A stretch of DNA of 26,711 nucleotides from UBA2022 sp964621555 (GTDB taxonomy: Bacteria > Patescibacteriota > Dojkabacteria > SC72). The notes below the pieces were generated by a model that did not search any database, was not told the origin of the DNA, and worked only from the letters and a program-made list of their open reading frames with translations. The position numbers and the translations under genes are program-made. Location of the stretch: the NCBI GenBank assembly GCA_964621555.1, contig CAZUOO010000010.1, positions 1 to 26,711 on the forward strand, given 5' to 3'. Of the stretch, positions 15,726-23,183 are shown in pieces (position 1 is the first letter of the stretch; every line of letters starts with the position of its first letter).

Positions 15726-17151
15726 AAATACCTAGCGAGTCCGTAAATGATTTTGAGTGCCTACCTTCAATCAGAAGAGTACTGCCATTCCCATTAAGTT
15801 GAATCTTCTCAAACATAGTAGTTTCATTATCAAAGGTATGTACAAAATCATACCCTTCAACGTTGAAAGCCCTATCAGTGGTATACAGTTCAATATCTTT
15901 TCCTTTCAAATGACCGAGTATCTTTAGGTATGAAGCCTCTTTCTCACTACCCAATTCAAACACCCCATGGGTTGATATAATCTTGTTACCTGTTGCAATA
16001 GAATCGAGGGTATCTATAGCTGCAATAAAACCATCTACATTAGAGTTATAGCTATCATTCAAGACTCTTAACCCATTTACACCTTCATGCAACGAAAGTT
16101 TACCAAGCACCGGTGTAATCATCTTAACAACCTGTTGAACATCCGCATAACTCATACCAACTTCACGTGCTATTAATATTGCAGGAACCAGATTAGTCAC
16201 ATTATGCCTACCTAAAAGCATAGTGGAATAACTCTCAACCTCATTACCTACCTTAATAGAAAAATCTAATCCATTAAGACTCTGCTTAACGTTCGTGATT
16301 CTAATATCTGCTCCATCGGAAACACCATACGCAACAATTTTAGGGGATTTGTATTCACTGATGACACTACTTGCGCCATCCCAATCAGTAGAGATGTAAA
16401 CTCGCTCAGAACTACCCTCAACCATCTCAAACTTTGTATTCAGGATGTTCTTTCTACTACCAAAAAGGGATAGATGTTGATTACCAACCCCAGTTATAAC
16501 GCCAATTGTGGGTTTAAACCTTCTACAAAGCTTGGCTATATCGCCCTTTCTATATGCCCCCATCTCTGCAATGAAATACTCCATACTACTTCCAACCTGC
16601 AACCCAATCTCCATCGCAAGTCCCACTTCCGTATTTCTATTCCCTCGACTTTTCCCTGTCGCATACCTTGCAGAAAGTATCCTGTGTAAATACTCCTTCA
16701 CCGAGCTTTTTCCATATGAACCTGTTATAGCAATAATCTTCACATTAGAACTTTTAAGTTGACGTTGTGCAATATACATATATCTATATCGGTATAAGGC
16801 GGAGAGAGGAGAAGTGAGTATTGCACCAAGCATAGGTAGCAGCTTCATTACGAACACCGCTACAAATCCAAGCAACACCTGCAAGTATATAGGAGATATA
16901 ATTGTGAGTAGTAGATAGAAATATGACACCATGCCAACCCATACAATACCTAACATAAGGATATTTCGAATGCTTTTGGCAGGAAAAGAGAAAGAAGGAA
17001 GTACAAAACCTTTAAAGAAACCTTTCTCCCCAATAAATGAGAAGTACCTATATAGTAAGTACTCACAGATTTGTAAGTGAAGAATATGAGGGAATGACAA
17101 TACAGAAAATGTACTTCCTAGTATCAATGAAATTAATATATCCCAGATCAT
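15712..17151 (-). CDS. murF: MurF-type Mur ligase with N-terminal membrane domain
   Basis: MurF adds D-Ala-D-Ala to the UDP-MurNAc-tripeptide. The ATPase and C-terminal domains are clear: TGSYGKSS P-loop (143-150), RGNRNTEVG (169-177), AEMGAY (195-200), GVGNQHLSLFGS (221-232), LLGRHNVTN (312-320) and LNDSYNSNVDG (364-374, the MurF form of DSYNANP). What is odd is the first 135 residues. The normal MurF N-terminal UDP-substrate domain is missing; in its place are two or three hydrophobic membrane segments (about 3-20, 63-85, 88-112). The enzyme should sit on the membrane close to MraY. It may use a substrate bound in another way. The gene is read opposite to mraY, overlaps its end and follows the alpha/beta hydrolase with a 4-base overlap. 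Confidence 0.87.
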   Translation of the reverse strand: MIWDILISLILGSTFSVLSFPHILHLQICEYLLYRYFSFIGEKGFFKGFVLPSFSFPAKSIRNILMLGIVWVGMVSYFYLLLTIISPIYLQVLLGFVAVFVMKLLPMLGAILTSPLSALYRYRYMYIAQRQLKSSNVKIIAITGSYGKSSVKEYLHRILSARYATGKSRGNRNTEVGLAMEIGLQVGSSMEYFIAEMGAYRKGDIAKLCRRFKPTIGVITGVGNQHLSLFGSRKNILNTKFEMVEGSSERVYISTDWDGASSVISEYKSPKIVAYGVSDGADIRITNVKQSLNGLDFSIKVGNEVESYSTMLLGRHNVTNLVPAILIAREVGMSYADVQQVVKMITPVLGKLSLHEGVNGLRVLNDSYNSNVDGFIAAIDTLDSIATGNKIISTHGVFELGSEKEASYLKILGHLKGKDIELYTTDRAFNVEGYDFVHTFDNETTMFEKIQLNGNGSTLLIEGRHSKSFTDSLGISKVY

Positions 17152-17879
17152 TTACTGTTAAGAAACAACTTAACATCCTTCTCAATTAGTTCAGGATAGT
17201 ATACTGGAAGCTCGTGCCCCACATTGCTATACACATTCAGCTGTGAACCTTTAATACCTCGATTTAAGATATGTGCATGATAAAGTGGGGTTTCAATATC
17301 ATCCGCCCCCCATATAATCTGAGTCTTTGTACTAATTTTAGGAAGCAGATGAGAGATATCCGTATTAATAATCTTGATGAAATTACTCTCCAGATGTTCC
17401 AGTTTCAAAAGCTCAGAATTCGGATAAAACACTTTATAGTACAACTTCCTTAACCATTTAAACCTTTTAAGCACCTTCCTCAATCCACCAACCTCACTCT
17501 CAATATTATTTTTTTTCACTCTGAGGAAAGAAGGAGCACAAAGCACAAGCCTATCTATAACGGTACTCTCCGCAGCCAAGTAAACACCTAATGCTCCTCC
17601 GTATGAGTGACCAATATAGGAAGTGCTCTTTCCAATAACAGTATTTATAAACTCAACGAGTAGATCTGCATATTCAACAATTCCCCAATCAGGGTTAGGA
17701 TTATCACTACTACCTCTTCCAGGTAGGTCAATCAGGTAACAGGTATGAGTAGCCTCAAATGACTTTGCTAATGTACTTAAACTCTTCGAATTACCCTTCC
17801 ACCCATGCACAAAAAGCAAAGGCTCCCCACTACCAAACCTCTCATAATGTATTTTCTTCCCTTTAATAAATATTTCCAC
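17148..17879 (-). CDS. Alpha/beta hydrolase
   Basis: The 243-residue protein is a standard alpha/beta-fold hydrolase. It shows the oxyanion block FVHGWKG (23-29), DLPGRGSSDNP, the nucleophile elbow GHSYGG, an acidic residue in WGADD and the catalytic His in VGHELP. There is no signal or membrane segment, so it acts in the cytoplasm. The substrate is unknown. It overlaps the murF start by four bases, so they are translated together; a role in recycling or trimming a wall precursor is possible but is only inference. The start is a GTG, six bases after a perfect TATAAT on the minus strand (17891-17886), so the message should be leaderless. Confidence 0.88.
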   Translation of the reverse strand: MEIFIKGKKIHYERFGSGEPLLFVHGWKGNSKSLSTLAKSFEATHTCYLIDLPGRGSSDNPNPDWGIVEYADLLVEFINTVIGKSTSYIGHSYGGALGVYLAAESTVIDRLVLCAPSFLRVKKNNIESEVGGLRKVLKRFKWLRKLYYKVFYPNSELLKLEHLESNFIKIINTDISHLLPKISTKTQIIWGADDIETPLYHAHILNRGIKGSQLNVYSNVGHELPVYYPELIEKDVKLFLNSK

Positions 17880-17885
17880 CCAATC

Positions 17886-17891
17886 ATTATA
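17886..17891 (-). promoter_or_regulatory. -10 box of the hydrolase-murF operon
   Basis: Minus-strand TATAAT ends six bases before the GTG at 17879. It is paired with an opposite-facing TATAAT at 17926-17931, so the 58-base gap is a divergent promoter region. Confidence 0.65.
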
Positions 17892-17925
17892 TCAAAAATA
17901 TGAGGAAGGAAATTAGATATTAAGG

Positions 17926-17931
17926 TATAAT
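17926..17931 (+). promoter_or_regulatory. -10 box of the rRNA dimethylase gene
   Basis: TATAAT ends six bases before the ATG at 17938. No Shine-Dalgarno and no good -35 hexamer are visible, so a leaderless transcript is expected. Confidence 0.65.
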
Positions 17932-17937
17932 GTAAAC

Positions 17938-18798
17938 ATGATAGATTACTCACAAAACTTTCTCCTTAACCCTAAACTGGTTGAGAAACTAATAGAAAAG
18001 ACTGAAATCACATCAGGTGACCTTGTTTTAGATATAGGAGCAGGGGAGGGAATTATAACCAAGGCACTTCTCAAAAAGGTGGGAGAAAGTGGAAACGTAG
18101 TCGCCATAGAACTAGATAACTCCTTGATTCCTAAACTCACTGAGAATCTAGATACATTTAATAATGCTGAGATAGTGAATCAAGATATCAAAGAGTATAT
18201 ATTTCCTGATCAACCTTTCAAAGTATTCTCAAACATTCCTTTCAACATTACCTCCGAAATTATGAACATACTATTAAGTCCTCTTTCCAATATGCAAGAA
18301 GGTAGCTTAATAATCCAAAGAGAAGCCGCACTAATGTATTCGGGAGAGCAATTAAGAAGGGAAAATACACTTAAATCTTCACTTGCATACCCATTCTTTA
18401 CCTTTGATATAGTCTACAACTTCAGATCCTCAGACTTTGTACCAGAGCCAAGCGTAGATATAGTTCTCTTAACAATCAGCAGAAGAGAGATACCTTTAGT
18501 GAAAGCTAAAGATACTAAAGCATATTTTGATTTTATGACATACATATCACAAGATAGGGTAGGTGAAGGCTCATGGAAGAAACTATATACATCGAAACAG
18601 ATTAATAATATGTTCGAGAGATTCGGATTGATAAAAGGAAAAGGTCTTAAACAACAAACAATGAGTGCTATACTCAAAGCTTTTAGCGCATATCTGTTAG
18701 ATACCCCCGTACAAAGGAAGAACTACGCATTGAATGCCTACACCCACCATTTTGAGAAACAAGCCAAAATGGAAAAAGTTCATAGAACAAGATTCTAA
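17938..18798 (+). CDS. rRNA adenine N6-dimethyltransferase, KsgA/Erm family
   Basis: These enzymes dimethylate adenines in rRNA: KsgA/RsmA in the 16S 3' end during ribosome maturation, Erm in 23S A2058, which gives macrolide resistance. QNFL (6-9), LDIGAGEG (31-38, SAM loop), Glu58 (ribose contact), NQD (81-83) and the catalytic SNIPFNIT (98-105) are clear. The last motif reads NIPF, the form frequent in Erm, whereas KsgA normally has NLPY. The PEPSVDIVLLTISRRE block also recalls actinobacterial Erm proteins. The 286-residue length fits both. The basic C-terminal tail is about 30 residues longer than the core fold. Because it is a housekeeping context and the only such gene in view, it may serve as RsmA. 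Which rRNA it modifies cannot be decided here. Confidence 0.85.
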   Translation: MIDYSQNFLLNPKLVEKLIEKTEITSGDLVLDIGAGEGIITKALLKKVGESGNVVAIELDNSLIPKLTENLDTFNNAEIVNQDIKEYIFPDQPFKVFSNIPFNITSEIMNILLSPLSNMQEGSLIIQREAALMYSGEQLRRENTLKSSLAYPFFTFDIVYNFRSSDFVPEPSVDIVLLTISRREIPLVKAKDTKAYFDFMTYISQDRVGEGSWKKLYTSKQINNMFERFGLIKGKGLKQQTMSAILKAFSAYLLDTPVQRKNYALNAYTHHFEKQAKMEKVHRTRF

Positions 18799-18857
18799 GA
18801 GTCCCAATACCCCATAACCTTTTTATTTCATATATTTAGCCCTGTAGCATTTTTCAC

Positions 18858-18886
18858 TTGACCATGTATTTCGCCAATGATACATT
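18858..18886 (+). promoter_or_regulatory. Promoter of the mraZ operon
   Basis: TTGACC (18858-18863), a 17-base spacer and TACATT (18881-18886) predict transcription start near 18893, inside the MraZ repeats and about 40 bases before mraZ. A perfect inverted repeat (18874-18888) lies over the -10 box. Confidence 0.65.
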
Positions 18887-18888
18887 GG

Positions 18889-18913
18889 TGGTGAATAGTG
18901 GTGAAGGATGGTG
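18889..18913 (+). promoter_or_regulatory. MraZ-type operator: three TGGTG direct repeats
   Basis: TGGTG occurs at 18889, 18899 and 18909, exactly ten bases apart, with AA after each. MraZ is known to bind short direct repeats (TGGGN in E. coli) with five-base spacers upstream of its own operon. The sites lie at the predicted transcription start, so MraZ would block its own promoter. Confidence 0.8.
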
Positions 18914-18933
18914 AAAGGTGATAATATAAAAAT

Positions 18934-19374
18934 ATGATAATCGGAGAATATAAAAGCAGAGTAGGTGAGAAAAAGAGAATCGCTATTCCAAAGAAGTTTA
19001 GGAACGAGCTTGGAGAGAAGCTAATCCTAACAAGAGGGTATGAAAACTGTTTGGTACTTGTAAGTGAGCAACAGTGGAAAGTAATAGCATCTGAGGTAAT
19101 AAATGGCTCTTTTATAAACAGAGATATCAGAGATACAAGCAGATTCCTAGTAGGAAGTGCAATGGAAGTAGAACCAGATTCACAAGGGAGAATAGTAATT
19201 CCCCAGCCATTATTCTCACACGCCAAACTATGCGAAGAAGTTACATTCCTCGGATTAGTAAATTGGATTGAGATATGGGAGGTAGAGGAGTGGAAGAAGA
19301 GACTCGAATACCTAGAATCAAATGGAGACAAGATTGCACAAGAACTAACCAAATTAAACAATACCAAGCTATGA
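18934..19374 (+). CDS. mraZ: Transcriptional regulator MraZ
   Basis: MraZ is an AbrB-like DNA-binding protein that represses the division and wall cluster it heads. The 146 residues contain two MraZ repeats: GEYKSRVGEKKRIAIPKKFR (4-23) and EPDSQGRIVIPQPL (second copy with the DxxGR motif). In the first copy, the usual D-x-K-G-R is GEKKR, so it is less typical. The ring-forming length fits. Three TGGTG repeats spaced ten bases apart lie just upstream. The end overlaps rsmH through ATGA at 19371-19374, so the two are translationally coupled. Confidence 0.95.
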   Translation: MIIGEYKSRVGEKKRIAIPKKFRNELGEKLILTRGYENCLVLVSEQQWKVIASEVINGSFINRDIRDTSRFLVGSAMEVEPDSQGRIVIPQPLFSHAKLCEEVTFLGLVNWIEIWEVEEWKKRLEYLESNGDKIAQELTKLNNTKL

Positions 19375-20243
19375 AGTCATACCACACACCAGTAATGCTA
19401 AATGAATGTATTGAAGGTTTAAACATTAAACCTAACGGTACATATATTGATGGCACACTAGGAGAGGCGGGACACAGTAGCGAGATAGCGAAGCGAATTG
19501 GAAAAGATGGAATACTGATTAGTATAGATCAAGACCAAAGTGCCATAGGGTATGTCGAAAAAACATACGCTACAGAATTAAAGGTTGGAAATTGGAAGAT
19601 AGTGAAAGGAAACTTCTCTAACATGAAGTCATTAACTGGCAACATCAAAGTTGATGGAATACTCATGGACCTAGGACTTTCTTCAAGACAACTAGAAGAA
19701 GAGGGAAGAGGATTCAGCTATAAAACAGGCGAAGAAGCATTAGATATGAGAATGGATCGAGAACTAGGAGTAACCGCACTGGACTTGCTAAATGTACTAA
19801 ATGCAACAGAACTAGAAAAACTATTTAGAAAGTATGGAGAGGAAAGATTTGCAAGAAGAATAGCAATACAAATCAAGCGATCTGATATCAAAACCGTTGG
19901 AGATCTCACAAGCCTTATCTACAGAGTTATGCCGGTAACATCTCGTAGGGAGGACAGCCATCATCCTGCACGCAGGGTCTTTCAGGCCCTGCGAATAGCA
20001 GTCAATGATGAAATCAATGCCCTTAAAAAAGGTCTAGATGAGGCTTATGAGCTCTTAAACAAAAATGGAAGACTATGCATAATAACATTCCATTCACTTG
20101 AAGATAGGGAAGTAAAGCAGTTCTTTGAACAGAAAGGTGACACAGACAATGCGAAAGTATTTGAAGTTGTAATCCCATCTGAGAGAGAAATAGTAGAGAA
20201 CCCAAGATCGAGAAGTGCGAAATTAAGAATTCTAGAAAAATAA
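19371..20243 (+). CDS. rsmH: 16S rRNA (cytosine1402-N4)-methyltransferase RsmH
   Basis: RsmH methylates C1402 of 16S rRNA in the decoding centre; the RsmI enzyme encoded at 23763-24461 adds the 2'-O-methyl group to the same base. The protein of 290 residues begins with YHTPVMLNECIEGL (4-17). It has the SAM loop DGTLGEAGHS, the ILMDLGLSSRQL and GFSYKTGEEALDMRMD blocks, HHPARRVFQALRI and ITFHSLEDREVK, and ends in NPRSRSAKLRILEK. I use the ATG at 19371, which overlaps the mraZ stop (ATGA), although the frame stays open further upstream, because the family begins at this Met. Confidence 0.96.
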   Translation: MKSYHTPVMLNECIEGLNIKPNGTYIDGTLGEAGHSSEIAKRIGKDGILISIDQDQSAIGYVEKTYATELKVGNWKIVKGNFSNMKSLTGNIKVDGILMDLGLSSRQLEEEGRGFSYKTGEEALDMRMDRELGVTALDLLNVLNATELEKLFRKYGEERFARRIAIQIKRSDIKTVGDLTSLIYRVMPVTSRREDSHHPARRVFQALRIAVNDEINALKKGLDEAYELLNKNGRLCIITFHSLEDREVKQFFEQKGDTDNAKVFEVVIPSEREIVENPRSRSAKLRILEK

Positions 20244-20263
20244 TATATTTAAAGACACTGCCC

Positions 20264-20614
20264 ATGTCAGAAGCTACAAAAAGAAAATTCAGACAATCAC
20301 TACAAGTAAGCGGAAACGGTTCAAGCACCAATTCAAAAATAATCGTAAGATTCTTCCTATTAACTCTTTTCTTCTTCCTCACAGTACAAATCGGAATTAA
20401 TGCTATACTTAGTCCAATGGGAATACAGTTAGAAGCATACAACGTTGAAAAGACCCGACTACTCGAGGAAAATAGGTCACTTGAACAGACCCTTGCAAAC
20501 ATGGGATCGATCAAAGCACTCAACCACCTTTCTGAGAAAAAACTCGCCCTAAAGCAGACCGAAACTAAACAAATCATATACGTTAGCGACACAACACTTA
20601 GAGCGGAAAGATGA
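20264..20614 (+). CDS. ftsL: Cell division protein FtsL-like
   Basis: The 116-residue protein has a short basic cytoplasmic start, one membrane helix (about 26-49) and an external coiled coil (about 57-80) ending in a short tail. This bitopic design and its place between rsmH and ftsI identify FtsL, which helps recruit and activate FtsW/FtsI at the septum. FtsL sequences diverge strongly, so position and topology carry the call. The stop overlaps ftsI by ATGA. No ribosome binding site is visible at its start, 21 bases after rsmH. Confidence 0.8.
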   Translation: MSEATKRKFRQSLQVSGNGSSTNSKIIVRFFLLTLFFFLTVQIGINAILSPMGIQLEAYNVEKTRLLEENRSLEQTLANMGSIKALNHLSEKKLALKQTETKQIIYVSDTTLRAER

Positions 20615-22401
20615 AAACATATCTAGCACGATCTGAAATTAAATCTAAGGGTAAGTCGAAATCAAACATATCTCCTCAATCAATCGTAGGGATACTAATC
20701 TGTCTAATTGGCGTAGGAATATTAGTACAAGGATTTAGATGGCAGATATTAGAATCAGAGAAATTCGCAACTCTAGCAAAAGCACAGTATCTAGAAAACC
20801 AAAGACAAGCTACCAGCCGTGGAATTATATACGCAGCAGATTCAACAGTCTTAGCCGTAGACCAACCTGTATGGGGTGTATATGCCAGCTTAAGTAACGA
20901 TAAACGAGAGAGGGAAACCTTCTTTGCAAACAAGGAGAAGTATATCTCAACAGTATCAGCAATACTAAACATTCCGACAGAAGATATAGAGAAACAGATC
21001 ACGGATAAATTTATGTTCTTTAGAATTAAAAGCGGTGTATCGACAGAAAAGAAATCAGCCCTCCAAAAGGCCAACATATTCGGAGAAGGAAAAGAAGGAT
21101 TTGGACTATACTTTGAAAGAGAGGAGCAGAGGGTATACCCCAACGCTAACCTCGGTGCACACCTGCTGGGATTCATCGGAAAAAACAGCGAGGGTGAGGA
21201 CGTAGGTCAATATGGCATAGAAGGCTTCTATTTCGGTGATATAACAGGACAAGAAGGGTACACATATGAAGAGAAAGACTCGCAAGGAAATGTAATCCTC
21301 ACCGCAGAATACGAGCCAATACTTCCTAGACAAGGTAAAAGCTTTACATTAACAATAATCCCATCAATACAACAGAAGGTTGAGAAAATACTTAAGGAAG
21401 GAGTAGCGAAAAACCAATCCAGAAGTGGGAGCGTCATTGTGATGAACCCAAATACCGGTGCAATTATAGCTATGGCCAACTATCCTGACTACAACCCAAA
21501 TGAGTATTGGAAAGTCACAGATCCTTGGATATATAAGAATAAGGCCATATCCGATGTCTACGAATATGGCTCAGTACATAAACCAATAACGGTAGCAATT
21601 GGACTAGAGTCTGGCAAAATCAAAGATGACTATATATGCAATGACACCACTGGTAGTTTCAAACTATACGACAAGGTAATATATACATGGAACAAACAGG
21701 CTAATGGTAAATTAACCCTTGGAGGAATGCTTGAGAAATCCAACAACCCCTGTATAGCACAGGTAGCTTTGGAAGCAGGTCACGAATACTACTACCCTAA
21801 ACTAAAGGAATTCGGTATTGGATCTATAATTGGAGTGGGGCTACAGGACGAAGCTACAGGCTCCCTACAACCATATGAGACTTGGACCAAGCTAGATCTA
21901 GCAGTAGCGTCATTCGGCCAGTCAATTGCAGCTACACCACTTCAAATAACCTCTGCAATGAGCGCTATCGCCAATGAAGGGAAGAGAATGCGCCCATACA
22001 TCATCTCCGAGGTACAGGAAGCTGATGACACCATTAAATATAAACCACAGATAACCTCCCAACCTATATCAGAAGAAACCGCAAGAAAGGTGGCAAAAAT
22101 GATGGAGGGAGTTGTAAGGGTGGGGGAATCTAGATTCTTCTTCAATCGAGACGTACCTGAATATAGTATTGGGGGAAAGACAGGGACAGCACAGATCCCT
22201 AGATTGGATAGGGCTGGATACTATGACGATAGAACAAACACTACCTTCGTTGGGTTCTCACCCGTTGAGAATGCGCAAATGATAATGCTTGTGAGATTGG
22301 AAGAGCCAAAACTAAATACATTCTCAGCCTCTACGGCAGTGCCGGTATGGATAGACATATTCAAAGCAATTGCAGACGATTTGGAAATACCTAAAAGATA
22401 G
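20611..22401 (+). CDS. ftsI: Class B penicillin-binding protein FtsI (PBP3)
   Basis: FtsI is the transpeptidase that cross-links new septal peptidoglycan made by FtsW. A single anchor helix lies at about 24-41, with a dimerisation domain (about 65-215) and a transpeptidase domain (about 245-590). The active-site triad is present: SVHK (321-324, nucleophile Ser321), SNN (377-379) and KTGTAQ (523-528). The region before Ser321 reads YEYGSVHK; the common form is EPGST-x-K, so the hydroxyl residue after Ser is lost. Length (596) is normal. It starts inside ftsL and ends three bases from the convergent VWC-like gene. Confidence 0.94.
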   Translation: MKTYLARSEIKSKGKSKSNISPQSIVGILICLIGVGILVQGFRWQILESEKFATLAKAQYLENQRQATSRGIIYAADSTVLAVDQPVWGVYASLSNDKRERETFFANKEKYISTVSAILNIPTEDIEKQITDKFMFFRIKSGVSTEKKSALQKANIFGEGKEGFGLYFEREEQRVYPNANLGAHLLGFIGKNSEGEDVGQYGIEGFYFGDITGQEGYTYEEKDSQGNVILTAEYEPILPRQGKSFTLTIIPSIQQKVEKILKEGVAKNQSRSGSVIVMNPNTGAIIAMANYPDYNPNEYWKVTDPWIYKNKAISDVYEYGSVHKPITVAIGLESGKIKDDYICNDTTGSFKLYDKVIYTWNKQANGKLTLGGMLEKSNNPCIAQVALEAGHEYYYPKLKEFGIGSIIGVGLQDEATGSLQPYETWTKLDLAVASFGQSIAATPLQITSAMSAIANEGKRMRPYIISEVQEADDTIKYKPQITSQPISEETARKVAKMMEGVVRVGESRFFFNRDVPEYSIGGKTGTAQIPRLDRAGYYDDRTNTTFVGFSPVENAQMIMLVRLEEPKLNTFSASTAVPVWIDIFKAIADDLEIPKR

Positions 22402-22403
22402 TA

Positions 22404-23141
22404 TTAATCACACTTCTTCTCGGTTGAGCAGCGCGATATACCCTCAACACACCTACAAAGATTACACTTATCCATACTTATATAATTATCTCCATCGTTG
22501 TAAACATTACCGTTATATAGGCACACATCCGCCGCAATACTCTCACCACTTTCACTCCTATAGACCAGTTTAAAGTCCTCTACGTTGCTTATTTCAAACT
22601 TACTAATCTTATATATCAGCGTTACAGTACATGGGACTTTATATATACTCTCAATCGTATTAACCGCATTAAGAACGGTCAAAGTGTTATCCCTATAATT
22701 ATACAAGCCTATCTGTACAGGTGGCTTTCCACTCTCATTACAAAGTTGAGCCTGTTGTACCTGAACCTCAATAGCAGACTTGGCAGTTACAATAGACGTA
22801 AAGGAGGTTGCTTGTGGCTTTTGAAAAAGCTCCGAAGAAACACCTGCTGAAAAATATTTATATTCAAATTGTAAATTTGACCTTACGAAATCTGAAATCT
22901 CTAAACCTCCATCCTCCTTTACCCCCTCCTTATCACTACACACTACCTTACCTCCTAAACAGAAACACTCTCTATTATCACTCTCTGAAATCAAATCCCC
23001 TGAACTATATACTTTAAAATCCTTTAAACACATGTTTGGGAATAGGGCACCTCTACTTGCCGCAATTATTGTAAACCCACCGACTAGCACAAAAACCATT
23101 GAAAGGAGGATTAAGGATATACGATCACTTCGATTTTCCAT
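22404..23141 (-). CDS. Membrane-anchored protein with two VWC-like cysteine motifs
   Basis: I do not recognise a bacterial family. Residues 8-28 form a single anchor. Residues 37-70 (Cys38, Cys59, Cys61, Cys68) and 206-244 (Cys207, Cys226, Cys229, Cys231, Cys238, Cys244) both show the pattern C, YxxG D, then CxC, G and C. The C-terminal copy reads NGNVYNDGDNY and then CNLCRCVEG, which is very close to the von Willebrand factor type C repeat of animal proteins. The middle part (about 85-200) is mixed beta/alpha and unknown. The cysteines should form disulfides outside the cell. It may be an adhesin or ligand-binding surface protein. TAAACT six bases before the ATG (23153-23148) is the likely -10 box. 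Confidence 0.65.
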   Translation of the reverse strand: MENRSDRISLILLSMVFVLVGGFTIIAASRGALFPNMCLKDFKVYSSGDLISESDNRECFCLGGKVVCSDKEGVKEDGGLEISDFVRSNLQFEYKYFSAGVSSELFQKPQATSFTSIVTAKSAIEVQVQQAQLCNESGKPPVQIGLYNYRDNTLTVLNAVNTIESIYKVPCTVTLIYKISKFEISNVEDFKLVYRSESGESIAADVCLYNGNVYNDGDNYISMDKCNLCRCVEGISRCSTEKKCD

Positions 23142-23147
23142 ACCATA

Positions 23148-23153
23148 AGTTTA
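23148..23153 (-). promoter_or_regulatory. -10 box of the VWC-like gene
   Basis: Minus-strand TAAACT ends six bases before the ATG at 23141. It is the weakest of the leaderless-type boxes in sequence but keeps the spacing. Confidence 0.35.
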
Positions 23154-23171
23154 CCACCCTTTAGTTTATGC

Positions 23172-23177
23172 TACAAT
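23172..23177 (+). promoter_or_regulatory. -10 box of tatD
   Basis: TACAAT ends six bases before the tatD ATG at 23184. No ribosome binding site is present. Confidence 0.55.
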
Positions 23178-23183
23178 TGCACC

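Noticed and set aside
18799..18933. CRISPR-like short repeats before mraZ
   Set aside because: The repeats are five bases at 10-base spacing, the known MraZ-box arrangement, with no spacers or cas genes.
19275..19370. Longer rsmH reading frame starting inside mraZ
   Set aside because: The family starts at the ATG at 19371, which makes a clean ATGA overlap with the mraZ stop. The upstream codons are the other frame of mraZ.
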